Translations under genes and position numbers: made by a program
Part shown: one piece after another, positions 16,982 to 25,093 of the stretch
Position numbering within the stretch: the stretch's first letter is position 1
Layout: the number at the start of each line of letters is the position of its first letter
Assembly: GCF_020164485.1 (NCBI RefSeq)
Contig: NZ_JAIQZA010000043.1
Span: 1-32,339, forward strand
From: Salegentibacter tibetensis
Lineage (GTDB): Bacteria > Bacteroidota > Bacteroidia > Flavobacteriales > Flavobacteriaceae
DNA: 32,339 nucleotides
Reading direction: 5' to 3'
Notes under the pieces: model-generated
What the model was told of the DNA's origin: nothing
Database searches by the model: none
What the model saw: only the letters and a program-made list of their open reading frames with translations

Positions 16982-17026
16982 AAAAACTACCTTATTTAGA
17001 CCAACCTCTTAAATGAGGTAGTTTTT
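16982..17026. terminator. Bidirectional hairpin terminator
   Basis: AAAAACTACCT (16982-16992) pairs exactly with AGGTAGTTTTT (17016-17026), and the stem can extend inward by several A-T pairs. It separates the RHS/immunity unit from the minus-strand XRE relic. Confidence 0.85.
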
Positions 17027-17400
17027 ATTTCTCTATTAGCTTCTCTAGATAAGAAACTTTATCCTTCTCGGCCTGTACGAGGCGTTCATAAAGTTTTTTG
17101 TTTTCTTCGTAGGCTGCAACTAGCTTGTCCAGAGGATTAAAAGTACATTGATGATTAACCGTAGGGCCAGCATTGATAGTTGATCCTTCGTAGTTATTCT
17201 GGATATTATTGAATATTGCTTCTTCAGAAAAATGCTCTATAGCTTCTTTGGAGACACCAAGGGCTTTAGCTACTCGTTCCAGCTTATCTTCCAAAGTCTT
17301 GCTCTGCTCGATATGGGATACGCTTTGCTGGGAAATCCCCAGCTTTTTGGGTGCATTTCCTACTTAATGTAACGCTGTTCGGGAAGGCGGTCAATTTTAC
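17025..17400 (-). pseudogene. Decayed XRE regulator, copy 2
   Basis: The open part (17025-17294, 89 codons: EDKLERVAKALGVSKEAIEH, NHQCTFNPLDKLVAAYEENK, LYERLVQAEKDKVSYLEK) is the C-terminal two thirds of an HTH regulator with a coiled-coil end. In-frame sequence upstream supplies the recognition helix (LGISQQSVSHIEQSKT). Further upstream there is a frame change and a stop codon (QRYIK, stop, EMHPK), so the N-terminal helix is broken. An internal restart at 17294 would lack DNA-binding residues. It is paralogous to the relic at 10150-10544; both lie downstream of RHS units on the opposite strand. Confidence 0.7.
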
Positions 17401-17479
17401 AGCCATTAAGTTAGACTTTTGGAGTTAATATCTCACAAAACCCTACAATTTCTACGGTTTCCCATAACACCCTTTATCT

Positions 17480-17493
17480 GGTATTCGAATACC
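17480..17493. promoter_or_regulatory. 14-bp perfect palindrome upstream of the plus secretion operon
   Basis: GGTATTCGAATACC, a gapless palindrome 42 nt before the first gene of the plus-strand secretion operon. The position suggests an operator or activator site. No second copy was noticed in front of the minus operon, which has a different palindrome. Confidence 0.4.
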
Positions 17494-17535
17494 TTTAAAG
17501 CCATTTGTAATGACTTCTGAAAAAGGTCTAAATAA

Positions 17536-18255
17536 TTGAGTGTGAGGATCCATTTCTATTTCATTTTATTTTTTTTCTGCTTGAGCTCCTGTAAAGTCGT
17601 AGACTTTGGCGGTAATAGTTTAAAGCCGCTAGCTTCACAGCCGCTTCCTGGCACAATCGGTGTCTTACAGTCTGCGGAATTCATTGAAGCCGGGGTGCCA
17701 AAGTTGGAAGAGAAGATCAGGCTTTCTTTTCAAAAGAAACTCTATAAAAAAAGAAGCCTCAGGAAACATAATAAAAAGGAACTGCAAAAAGACCAGAGGC
17801 TGAAGATCATTGATTCCCTGGATTTAAGACCTTATTATTACAAAATCGAAATAGCTGATAAAATTGGCTTAATTGCCACATTAAATGAATCCGAAAATAA
17901 AAATTTAAAAACCTTTTTGGAGGCAACGCAGAGGAACGTGATAATTACCAGTATGGAAATCTACTTCCCTTCTGAAGTTGCTGGTCTTATAGACCAGGCT
18001 TCAGAAATTTACCTGGTGAACAATAAAACAAGCTCCTATTCCCTGGAGTTGTTGAATAAAGACAGGTCGAGAAATATTATTGATTTTAACGAGGGAACCT
18101 CATTTGGCTATGGTTTTTCTGCCTTCTGTTGGCGAGAAAATAACAGGCGTCAACCGGAAATTGCGGCCTTTAGAAAAAAAGGCAGATCCTGTCCCGGGGT
18201 TACAGAAACGAACCCAGAGAAACTGAAAAGTGAAGATATATTTGAAAAATTGTAG
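17536..18255 (+). CDS. Lipoprotein, first gene of the secretion/pilus operon
   Basis: Up to 239 residues with a lipoprotein signal (FYFILFFFCLSSC, lipid-bearing Cys about residue 19). The start is TTG 17536 or GTG 17542; no ATG is available before the signal peptide. The body is Lys-rich, with a region of about 40 residues that is strongly basic (KKLYKKRSLRKHNKKELQ), then mixed alpha/beta sequence (YYYKIEIADKIGLIATLNE). I do not recognise a family. It is separated from the next lipoprotein gene by 1 nt and heads an operon of pilus-type genes. It may be the pilotin or an outer-membrane accessory of the secretin; this is inference from position and lipidation only. Confidence 0.7.
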   Translation: MSVRIHFYFILFFFCLSSCKVVDFGGNSLKPLASQPLPGTIGVLQSAEFIEAGVPKLEEKIRLSFQKKLYKKRSLRKHNKKELQKDQRLKIIDSLDLRPYYYKIEIADKIGLIATLNESENKNLKTFLEATQRNVIITSMEIYFPSEVAGLIDQASEIYLVNNKTSSYSLELLNKDRSRNIIDFNEGTSFGYGFSAFCWRENNRRQPEIAAFRKKGRSCPGVTETNPEKLKSEDIFEKL

Positions 18256-18256
18256 C

Positions 18257-19186
18257 ATGAAAAAATTTATTTCTCTTTCTCTAATCTCGCTGTCATTAAT
18301 GTTTTATTCCTGTGAAAAGATCTTACTGGAACAGGATATATCAATATCAAACGTAGAAATGCTCGCACCGGGTCAAGGTGTTACAGTCCAGACTTCAACT
18401 ATTAGTTTTCGCTGGACAGCGGTGGAGGGCGCTTCTACCTATCATTTCCAAATCGCTACTCCGGGTTTTTTAGCTCCACAGCAGATCATTACAGATAGCA
18501 CTACAGAAGATAACTTTTATTTAGAAGAACTGCCGGAAGGTGATTATGAATGGCGGGTTAAAGCCATCAATTCAGGCTACAGTACTTCTTTTTCTTCTGC
18601 ATCATTTAGAGTAGAAATAAACGAGGAATTTTCAGATCAACGGGTAAACCTTTTTTCGCCTTCAGATAACTATTTATCTAATGAAAATAACATGACCCTT
18701 GACTGGGGAGAAATTGAACAAGCTTCAGTCTATCGGGTGCAGATAATTCAAAACGGGCAGGTGGTCACAGAAACAACAATTACAGGGACTAATTTAACTA
18801 TTGGGTTTCCTGAGGGACCGACAACCTGGAGAGTAAGAGCTGAAAACGATAGTCAAAATACAGCATATTCTGAACGATCAATTTTTGTAGATACTGTTGA
18901 GCCGGAGACCCCTCGACTTATTAGCCCAGCAGATGAAGCAGATATTTCAGTTCCTGAGGTTACTTTTGAATGGGAAAGGAATAATATCCAGGGTTCAGAA
19001 GAAATAGACAGCATCTTTGTCTTCAAAGATCTGGAGCTCTCTGAGTTGGTGGTAAAAGAAAGGGTGACCACCTCTTATAACAAAACCCTCGATCGTGATG
19101 AAACCTTCTACTGGTTTATTAGGTCTTATGACGCCGCAGGAAACTGGGGAGGAAGGAGCGAGGTCTATTCTTTTACCATTAACTAA
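18257..19186 (+). CDS. Lipoprotein with three fibronectin-III-like domains
   Basis: About 309 residues from ATG 18257; the frame opens at 18230, but that stretch overlaps the previous gene and would put residues before the signal peptide. The lipobox is SLMFYSC. Three tandem beta-sandwich modules of about 90 residues each show the Fn3-type pattern: ISFRWTAVEGASTYHFQI with YEWRVKAINS; MTLDWGEIEQASVYRVQI with TTWRVRAEND; VTFEWERNN with FYWFIRSYDAAGN. The protein is likely anchored in the outer or inner membrane with the modules in the periplasm or outside. Its location in the operon suggests a structural or substrate-binding accessory of the secretion apparatus, not a standard Gsp/Pil component. 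Confidence 0.78.
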   Translation: MKKFISLSLISLSLMFYSCEKILLEQDISISNVEMLAPGQGVTVQTSTISFRWTAVEGASTYHFQIATPGFLAPQQIITDSTTEDNFYLEELPEGDYEWRVKAINSGYSTSFSSASFRVEINEEFSDQRVNLFSPSDNYLSNENNMTLDWGEIEQASVYRVQIIQNGQVVTETTITGTNLTIGFPEGPTTWRVRAENDSQNTAYSERSIFVDTVEPETPRLISPADEADISVPEVTFEWERNNIQGSEEIDSIFVFKDLELSELVVKERVTTSYNKTLDRDETFYWFIRSYDAAGNWGGRSEVYSFTIN

Positions 19187-19197
19187 AAGCTTTCAGG

Positions 19198-19662
19198 ATG
19201 CTAAAAAATAAAGCCAGTCTTTATCTGTTATTGCCCTTGGTGGTTATTATCTGGGGAATAGTGATTTACAAAGTAGTGGGTGCTTTTGGAGATGAAACCG
19301 TAGTCATGAGTGAGGCTCCAGGAGTGGTTGGGAAGGAAATAATAAGGGTTAAAAAAGATACTTTTTCCTTGCTTCCTATTGATAGGGATCCTTTCCTGGG
19401 ACACTACTACAAAAAACCTGATCAATCAAAATCTAAGCCTGTATTTCCTGTGGAAAAAGTGGAATGGCCTGAAGTTTCCTATCTCGGGCTTATCTCTGAT
19501 ACAGGAGAATCTTCTAAAGTTCATATTCTTCAGATAAACGGTAGACAATTCCTAATTGAAAAAGGTGGAACTGCTGAAGAAATAAAAATCATAGCTTCCG
19601 GGCCAGAAAAGGTAACGCTCCTTTTCCGTGGAGATAGAAAAACCTTTTCAAAGAACAATTGA
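19198..19662 (+). CDS. GspC/PilP-like inner-membrane protein
   Basis: A 154-residue protein with one N-terminal membrane span (LYLLLPLVVIIWGIVIYKVV, residues 8-27) and a periplasmic domain. It has the features of the homology region shared by GspC and PilP: a DPF motif (IDRDPFLGHY), then a short beta domain with YLGLISDTGESSKVHIL, NGRQFLIEKGGTAEEIKII and VTLLFRGDRKTF. In type II secretion and type IV pili this domain links the inner-membrane platform to the secretin N-terminal domain. Very short for GspC (no PDZ domain). It overlaps the next gene if that gene uses TTG 19659. Confidence 0.65.
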   Translation: MLKNKASLYLLLPLVVIIWGIVIYKVVGAFGDETVVMSEAPGVVGKEIIRVKKDTFSLLPIDRDPFLGHYYKKPDQSKSKPVFPVEKVEWPEVSYLGLISDTGESSKVHILQINGRQFLIEKGGTAEEIKIIASGPEKVTLLFRGDRKTFSKNN

Positions 19663-19664
19663 AC

Positions 19665-20915
19665 ATGAGAGGTGGGAACAAAATAAAAGCTTCAGCCCTG
19701 CAGTTCGCTATCCTTGTCTCGGTCATCGTTGCGTTATTGCTCAGTTCATTTCTTCTATTCACCTACACTTACAGTAATTTTTCCCTTCGTACCGATAAGG
19801 TCTTGCATAACATAGAGGCTTCTCAAAAGGGAATAGACTATCTGGTTAATTCTGATGATCATTTAACAGATTCTCTGGAAATTGCAATTGAGGACGTGCC
19901 GGTGGTGCTGAAGAACAACTTTTGGGGAGGTTTTCAACTGGTGCATTCCCGCGGAGGAGCGGGAAGTACTTCTTTTGAAAAAGTCGCGCTGTTAGGTACA
20001 GCAGGTCCCGGAATAGGTAGTTTATCTATCTTCTTAGAAAATAATCAGCTTCCCCTGGTGCTGGTGGGAGATACCAGGATTGAAGGAGATATTTATACCC
20101 CCGAAAATATTATTAAGCCCGGGAGCATTGCAGGTCATTATTATGCCGGAGATAAACTGGTTTACGGAAGGAGGTATCATAGCGCCCAAAATTTGCCTGA
20201 ATTAGATGCCAGGTGGCGATTTTATGCACAAAACATGTTAAATTTTATTCCGGATGGAGGCGAGGCGGTAATAAGATTAGAGAATTCCACTAATTCGTTT
20301 TTTGGGAATAGACAGGTAATATATCAGGTTGATAAGATCTTCCTGAATGAATCACTCTCCGGAAATATTGTAGTGGTAAGTCGTAAGGAAATCGAAGTTT
20401 CCCCTTTTGCAAAACTTGACCAGGTTCTCCTGGTGGCACCTAAGGTTATTGTCAGGACCGGATTTGAAGGTAATGCCCACGTAATTTCTGAAGAAGCTGT
20501 AATTGAGGACAAAGTCCGGTTTCACTATCCTTCTTCTATAGTTGTCTTTGCAAAAGAAGGGGAGAATAGAAAACCCGAAAATTCTTACAAACCAACAATA
20601 CAGATAGGGGAGCATACCTTATTTGAAGGGAATATTCTTTACCTGAATGCTTCAGAACAGGAAGGCCGTAAAAATGATTTGCTGTTGGCGAAGAATTCTT
20701 TTATAGAAGGAAATGTGTATTGCGAAGGGTACACAGAATTAGAAGGAACCGTTAAGGGAAGTCTTTACACCAAATATTTTGTAGCAAACCATAGGGGCTC
20801 CCTTTATATCAACCATATCTATGATGGTAAAGTCTTGACGGGCAATGTGAAACCGGAAATGGGCGGATTGGTACTGGAAGGAACGGAAAAAAAAGTAGCA
20901 GCATGGCTCTATTGA
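19665..20915 (+). CDS. GspK/PilX-like large minor pseudopilin
   Basis: About 416 residues. ATG 19665 is chosen; TTG 19659 overlapping the previous stop is an alternative. The N-terminus is a prepilin-type helix (KASALQFAILVSVIVALLLS) without Glu at position 5, as is usual for GspK and PilX. The large globular part begins after about residue 60. Toward the C-terminus, short repeated units resemble the parallel beta-helix of bactofilin-like proteins (IQIGEHTLFEGNILYLN, LLAKNSFIEGNVYCEGY, TELEGTVKGSLYTKY, GSLYINHIYDGKVLTGN). The role would be the tip of the pseudopilus, capping GspI/J. The beta-helical end is unusual for GspK. It overlaps the next gene by 13 nt. Confidence 0.72.
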   Translation: MRGGNKIKASALQFAILVSVIVALLLSSFLLFTYTYSNFSLRTDKVLHNIEASQKGIDYLVNSDDHLTDSLEIAIEDVPVVLKNNFWGGFQLVHSRGGAGSTSFEKVALLGTAGPGIGSLSIFLENNQLPLVLVGDTRIEGDIYTPENIIKPGSIAGHYYAGDKLVYGRRYHSAQNLPELDARWRFYAQNMLNFIPDGGEAVIRLENSTNSFFGNRQVIYQVDKIFLNESLSGNIVVVSRKEIEVSPFAKLDQVLLVAPKVIVRTGFEGNAHVISEEAVIEDKVRFHYPSSIVVFAKEGENRKPENSYKPTIQIGEHTLFEGNILYLNASEQEGRKNDLLLAKNSFIEGNVYCEGYTELEGTVKGSLYTKYFVANHRGSLYINHIYDGKVLTGNVKPEMGGLVLEGTEKKVAAWLY

Positions 20916-21223
20916 AAAAGTTAAAAGGGGCGAGCCTGGTGGAGACCTTGACCGCATCAGTAATAATTGTGGTGGTATTTATGATTGCCAGCCTCAGCTT
21001 TAATAATATCTTTCTGAACTCGGTCAAGGCAGATAATAATTTACTGCAGAACAGGGTGCAGGAATTAAAATACCTTTCAGAATATGGTAAGCTCCCTCTC
21101 CCGTTTTATGAGGAAGGTCCATATTGGATTATATCTGCTGAAGAGGTTGGACCAAAGCAAGAAATTAATGTTCAGAATTTAAGGAATGGCCAGGAATATC
21201 AAATACAGCTATTTGTAAATTGA
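20903..21223 (+). CDS. GspI/PilV-like minor pseudopilin
   Basis: A 106-residue protein with a class III prepilin signal: KLKG followed by ASLVETLTASVIIVVVF. Cleavage is expected after the Gly, leaving Ala at +1 and Glu at +5, then a single hydrophobic helix and a short beta-rich head (YWIISAEEVGPKQEINVQ). Size and position between the GspK-like and GspJ-like genes agree with GspI. It overlaps both neighbours (13 nt and 4 nt), so the minor pseudopilins are translationally coupled. Confidence 0.78.
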   Translation: MALLKKLKGASLVETLTASVIIVVVFMIASLSFNNIFLNSVKADNNLLQNRVQELKYLSEYGKLPLPFYEEGPYWIISAEEVGPKQEINVQNLRNGQEYQIQLFVN

Positions 21224-21681
21224 GAAACAAGAACAAAATACCGGCCTTTACTCTTAACGAGATCTTAGTGGTCTTGGTAATTAGCGCGATAGTGGTTGGT
21301 ATGGCATTTTCAGTCCTTGACCTGGTGCAAAGCAATTTAAGGTCTATTAAAAACAATTATTCCACTACAACTGAAGTGCAACATATAAAACAGCAATTGA
21401 CGATTGATTTTAACAAATACCACGATATTCGTTTCAATGGAAGGTCAGAGAAATTACATCTGAGGAATCCACGCGACTCAGTAAGTTATACTTTTCCAGA
21501 ACATTTGTTCCTTCGAGACCTTGACACTGTCCCGGTTTCTGTTCAGGAAGTTCAATTTTTTTTTCTTGGTAACATTATTTCCGAGGGCAAGGTAGATGCA
21601 GTCAAAATTTTGCTGGGGAAACCTTCAGGGAGCTTTATTTTTATCTCGAAAAAAAATGACGCTAAAACCTACTTTGACTAA
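21220..21681 (+). CDS. GspJ/PilW-like minor pseudopilin
   Basis: A 153-residue protein starting at TTG 21220, which overlaps the stop of the previous gene; no ATG is available. The prepilin signal is KIPA followed by FTLNEILVVLVISAIVVG: Phe +1 and Glu +5 are canonical, but the residue before the cut is Ala where Gly is usual. The head domain (residues about 60-153) is small for GspJ. The next gene (gspF) starts within its TAA (TAATG). GspH was not found, so the pseudopilus would contain G, I, J and K types only. Confidence 0.75.
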   Translation: MRNKNKIPAFTLNEILVVLVISAIVVGMAFSVLDLVQSNLRSIKNNYSTTTEVQHIKQQLTIDFNKYHDIRFNGRSEKLHLRNPRDSVSYTFPEHLFLRDLDTVPVSVQEVQFFFLGNIISEGKVDAVKILLGKPSGSFIFISKKNDAKTYFD

Positions 21682-22808
21682 TGGGGATTAAGATCGAACA
21701 GGTCCAATCTGGTAAAAAAGCCGAAACAACAGCCTCTTTGGATACTTTACTAAAGAAAGAGATCAGGCTATTCGGAAAGTCCTTTTCAGATAAGAAAAAG
21801 GAGCAGTTTTATTCCGAAATTTCTGTACTACTAAAGTCCGGGGTTAATTTAAAAATGGCACTGGACCTTATTGAAGAATCCCAAAAGGAAAAAGACAGAA
21901 AAATTATTAAGGAGCTTAATGAGCAGATCATTAAAGGTAGTACTCTTGCGGCTGCCATGGAAAAAGACAGCAATTTTACACCTTATGAATACCGGGCGAT
22001 AAAAATAGGTGAGCAAACCGGGCAGCTTAATTTTGTGACTAATGACCTGGCAGAATATTACCAGCGTAAAAATGAACAGAGAAGACAGGTAATTTCTTCA
22101 TTAACATATCCACTAATCGTTTTATTTACTGCATTTATCGTAGTTTTCTTTATGCTGAAATATGTGGTACCGATGTTCGAAGACATTTTTGAACAGAATC
22201 AGGTGGAACTGCCCTTTTTGACTCAGATGATTGTAAAAGCTTCCCATCTCCTTGAGGTAAATGGGATTTATATGCTGCTTGGAACGGTAGCTGTAACTAT
22301 TGGGCTGAGGACCAGTAGAAAAAAGGAATGGTTTAGAAGGTACAGCGGTCGAATTTCTCTTAAGATCCCAGTAATTGGAGAGTACGTGAGAAAAATTTAT
22401 ATCACCCGCTTCACTCATACCATGATGCTCCTCACAAATTCAAAGATTCCGGTAGTTAATGGGCTGGCCATGGTGCGGGAAATGGTAAATTTTCATCCGC
22501 TTCAAAAGAGCCTGCAATCCATCGAAGCCGATATTCTCCAAGGCCAGCGAATGAGCGATAGCTTTAAAAAGCACTCTCTTTTTGATAAAAAGATGATCGC
22601 CCTACTCACGGTGGCCGAAGAGACTAACCAAACGGAATATGTCTTTAAAAAACTCTACGCTCAATACTCCCGGGAAGTAGAGCATCAGTCAAAAACAATT
22701 ACCAATATTCTTAATCCCATTCTTACGCTTATGGTCGGTTTGATCGTCGGTGTAATCCTAATTGCCATGTATTTGCCTATGTTCAGGTTGAGTAGTGTGA
22801 TTGGGTGA
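21681..22808 (+). CDS. gspF: GspF/PilC inner-membrane platform protein
   Basis: A 375-residue polytopic protein with two copies of the GspF cytoplasmic four-helix domain. The first is at about residues 45-135 (FYSEISVLLKSGVNLKMALD, STLAAAMEKDSNFTPYEYRA, GEQTGQL) and the second at about 245-340 (FTHTMMLLTNSKIPVVNGL, GQRMSDSFKKHSLFDKKM, VAEETNQTEYV). Three hydrophobic segments are present (about 140-165, 195-212 and 345-370). It forms the rotating platform that GspE drives to assemble the pseudopilus. Last gene of the plus operon; it ends 28 nt before the end of the convergent JAB gene, and I see no clear terminator between them. Confidence 0.93.
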   Translation: MGIKIEQVQSGKKAETTASLDTLLKKEIRLFGKSFSDKKKEQFYSEISVLLKSGVNLKMALDLIEESQKEKDRKIIKELNEQIIKGSTLAAAMEKDSNFTPYEYRAIKIGEQTGQLNFVTNDLAEYYQRKNEQRRQVISSLTYPLIVLFTAFIVVFFMLKYVVPMFEDIFEQNQVELPFLTQMIVKASHLLEVNGIYMLLGTVAVTIGLRTSRKKEWFRRYSGRISLKIPVIGEYVRKIYITRFTHTMMLLTNSKIPVVNGLAMVREMVNFHPLQKSLQSIEADILQGQRMSDSFKKHSLFDKKMIALLTVAEETNQTEYVFKKLYAQYSREVEHQSKTITNILNPILTLMVGLIVGVILIAMYLPMFRLSSVIG

Positions 22809-22836
22809 AAGTTGAAGGAAAGCAAAAAGGCTGCCT

Positions 22837-23304
22837 TTACAAATTATCAGTCCAAATCCTTATCTCCAGGCCTATAGGTTCATGTTTGGTAGCGGAATAT
22901 TGCCAGCACTTTAATTTCAGAGGATTTGTGCCTACTATTAAAAATACCGGCTCGTCTGTACCTGAAGGTTTGTGGGTGGCGATTCTTTGCAAAGTATCTA
23001 GGTCTATGTCACTCAGAAATGGCCTTTTATAAGGATGAGAATGCCAATCTCCCAAATAGGTCTCCTCGCCTTCCGTTTCTTGGAATACCTTGTCAATTTC
23101 CTTTTGCTGAAAAGATCCATCAGGAAGAAAGTAATCTTTCCTATGGACCGCCTCTGGCCCCGGATCCACAATTTTTGTCACAACCAAATTTTCCTGAACA
23201 TCAACGTAGCCAAGAAGAATACCTCCTGTCTCGTAGGGTAGAAAAGTTTTAACTGCTCCTATGATATCTTCATAGAGATCACTCCTTATCCAGATCACGT
23301 TCAT
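22837..23304 (-). CDS. JAB/JAMM isopeptidase (Cap3-like)
   Basis: A 155-residue single-domain zinc metalloprotease of the Mov34/JAB fold. The catalytic set is complete: Glu25 in PYETGGILLG, His88 and His90 in GDWHSHP, Ser98 and Asp101 in FLSDID (H-x-H-P-x6-S-x2-D). Enzymes of this type remove ubiquitin-like modifiers or mature their C-termini. In CBASS, Cap3 of similar size reverses the action of Cap2. The gene overlaps the end of the E2-E1 gene by 26 nt, which argues for co-translation. It is the last gene of the minus-strand run that begins with pseudopilin genes. The substrate is probably whatever the E2-E1 enzyme conjugates, with the Gly-ended peptide encoded upstream as first candidate. 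Confidence 0.9.
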   Translation of the reverse strand: MNVIWIRSDLYEDIIGAVKTFLPYETGGILLGYVDVQENLVVTKIVDPGPEAVHRKDYFLPDGSFQQKEIDKVFQETEGEETYLGDWHSHPYKRPFLSDIDLDTLQRIATHKPSGTDEPVFLIVGTNPLKLKCWQYSATKHEPIGLEIRIWTDNL

Positions 23305-25093
23305 GACAATAAGGACAGTTTGGATGAATATTTAACTCATAGGAGTCCCATTTGGGAAGAATAGGATTTTCGTTTTCATCAACCATAGACAAAACTCCCA
23401 CGTCATAACCTGCTTTTACTCCTTTTAAGGTCTGGGCTAGCAGTTTGACGCCGGCTAAACTAATATTATACATGTCAAAACTTGATCCTGTAAAGGTAAT
23501 ATCACCACAACCTTTCGCTTGGATTCCTCCTTTGCTATCGTCTGGGGGAGGAGTAATGGTCTTATCAAATAAAGCATGCTGTAAGCACATCCAGCATCCC
23601 TTTTTACCCACTGGGAGAACTCTGGCAATCACACCTCCCCAGCCACCCCGGCGCCCTTCAATGACAAAATATGGGACGCCTTTTTTTCTACAAAGATGTG
23701 AAAGAAAATGATTCACACCTTCTTCGGCAGAAGAATCATAAATCAAATCGGTGTTCAAAAACTTTTCTATTTTTTGATTTTCATTTCTGAAAGCATCCTG
23801 GAGACTTCCTATCCGATGGATCAGAATTTCTACTTCCACCTTAGGAAAATTTTTGTTGATGAAATTTTTCAAAGCAACTGTCTTTTGTTGCCCTACATAT
23901 TCATATCCTAAAGGCCATCGCACATTGGAGGTTGTATCCACGTTATCAAAATCCATAAGTATTAATTTTTTCACTCCATTTTTAGCCATTTCTAGGGCAG
24001 ATAAAGCGCCGAGAGTTCCGAGGCCGACTACCGAAATAGTTTTTTCCTGAAAACCGGAAGATTCGGGAATTCTGAGTTGTACATCTTCTTTGGCTATACT
24101 TTGAATGGGTATGTTTAACTGGATCTGCTGTAAACTGGATCTGCCATTGCTTTTTAATTTACCCTGGCTGAGAAACATCCAACCCCATCCCATTTCACCT
24201 TTTGCAATTTCCTCAGGAAAGATGAGACAAGTTAGATATTCTAATTCAATATCCTTCGTTTTTATCTTGAGGTTCTTGGGAAGGGGAATATCCTTATTCT
24301 TCAATTCTGCGTAGAATTCTTTAAAACCACTTCTGTCATCGATAAAAGATGGAAACCGGTTTAGAAGGTACCATTTGGTTTTTTTCGTGTGGTGATTCTT
24401 ATGCTGAAAGGGAAAGGCTCCATCAATAAGGACTGATTCACTATCCAACCACCTTTTTGCAATAAAACTTAAATTCTTCTCCAAACTTTCTTCCAGCTTT
24501 TCAGGATCTATAAGAAGATCAATGGTGTTTGAGTTATCTGGATACGAGAGATCCACGAAACCATGCTTTAATACCTCCAGACCTTCTTGCTCTTCCGGTA
24601 AGGGGTACGAGAAAAAGGAGGGTCTGTCGCTAATTACCGACAGCTTAGGTTGATTGATATAATTTTCTGATATAGGTTCTGCTTGTTCCTCTGGATCTAA
24701 GGCTATTTCCGTTTGATCTTTAATTTCTCCTTTAGCTAATACCAGTGGAAGGCGAGTCTCCAGAAATTCTCCAATAGAAACTACTTGCCAATATTGGGTG
24801 GGCCGGGGGATTAAGCACAGGTTTTTTCCTGACGGGTGTTGATGTCTAGGGAGAGAATAGTTTTTTAAAATAACTTCTGGCCGAAAATACGGGTAATTGT
24901 TTGGGAATTCAATTTCAATAAGCAAATCTTCTCCGACGTCTATGTCGAAAGTTCCTCTCGGGATTATGCAGTTCAGAATTAATATAGAGTCCTTTAAGGA
25001 TCGCTTCTCTTCCCCAAGCCGAATACCCCGGGAAGTAAGACTTTCCAGCTCTTCCCGAAGTATGTGAGGCTTTTCTTCATGCCATACTGCCAT
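23279..25093 (-). CDS. Fused E2-E1 ubiquitin-like conjugation enzyme (Cap2-like)
   Basis: A 604-residue protein. The N-terminal E2-like domain (about 1-140) shows the UBC pattern EFPNNYPYFRPEV (62-74), HQHPSG and then NLCLI, making Cys93 the probable catalytic residue. A linker and adenylation-associated region (about 150-345) follows. The C-terminal E1/ThiF domain has GLGTLG (357-362), Asp381/Asp383 in MDFDNVD, Asn390/Arg392, and Lys404. Cys529 in AKGCGDITFTG is the probable E1 thioester residue. Two zinc-type pairs, CWMC (500-503) and CPYC (593-596), complete it. Size and order match CBASS Cap2. No CD-NTase gene is nearby; instead the start codon overlaps the stop of a 45-residue proline-rich peptide ending in Gly (TAATG). 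It should adenylate a C-terminal Gly, pass it Cys529 to Cys93, and conjugate it to a target. Confidence 0.9.
   Translation of the reverse strand: MAVWHEEKPHILREELESLTSRGIRLGEEKRSLKDSILILNCIIPRGTFDIDVGEDLLIEIEFPNNYPYFRPEVILKNYSLPRHQHPSGKNLCLIPRPTQYWQVVSIGEFLETRLPLVLAKGEIKDQTEIALDPEEQAEPISENYINQPKLSVISDRPSFFSYPLPEEQEGLEVLKHGFVDLSYPDNSNTIDLLIDPEKLEESLEKNLSFIAKRWLDSESVLIDGAFPFQHKNHHTKKTKWYLLNRFPSFIDDRSGFKEFYAELKNKDIPLPKNLKIKTKDIELEYLTCLIFPEEIAKGEMGWGWMFLSQGKLKSNGRSSLQQIQLNIPIQSIAKEDVQLRIPESSGFQEKTISVVGLGTLGALSALEMAKNGVKKLILMDFDNVDTTSNVRWPLGYEYVGQQKTVALKNFINKNFPKVEVEILIHRIGSLQDAFRNENQKIEKFLNTDLIYDSSAEEGVNHFLSHLCRKKGVPYFVIEGRRGGWGGVIARVLPVGKKGCWMCLQHALFDKTITPPPDDSKGGIQAKGCGDITFTGSSFDMYNISLAGVKLLAQTLKGVKAGYDVGVLSMVDENENPILPKWDSYELNIHPNCPYCHERDLDKE

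Noticed and set aside
22809-22836. A terminator between the converging secretion operons
   Set aside because: The 28-nt gap contains only AAAGGC-T-GCCTTT, whose loop is too short for a normal hairpin and which lacks a clear T-run, so it is not annotated.
22805-23252. Several plus-strand frames between gspF and the E2-E1 gene
   Set aside because: All overlap the JAB gene, whose catalytic motif is complete on the minus strand; they are shadows.
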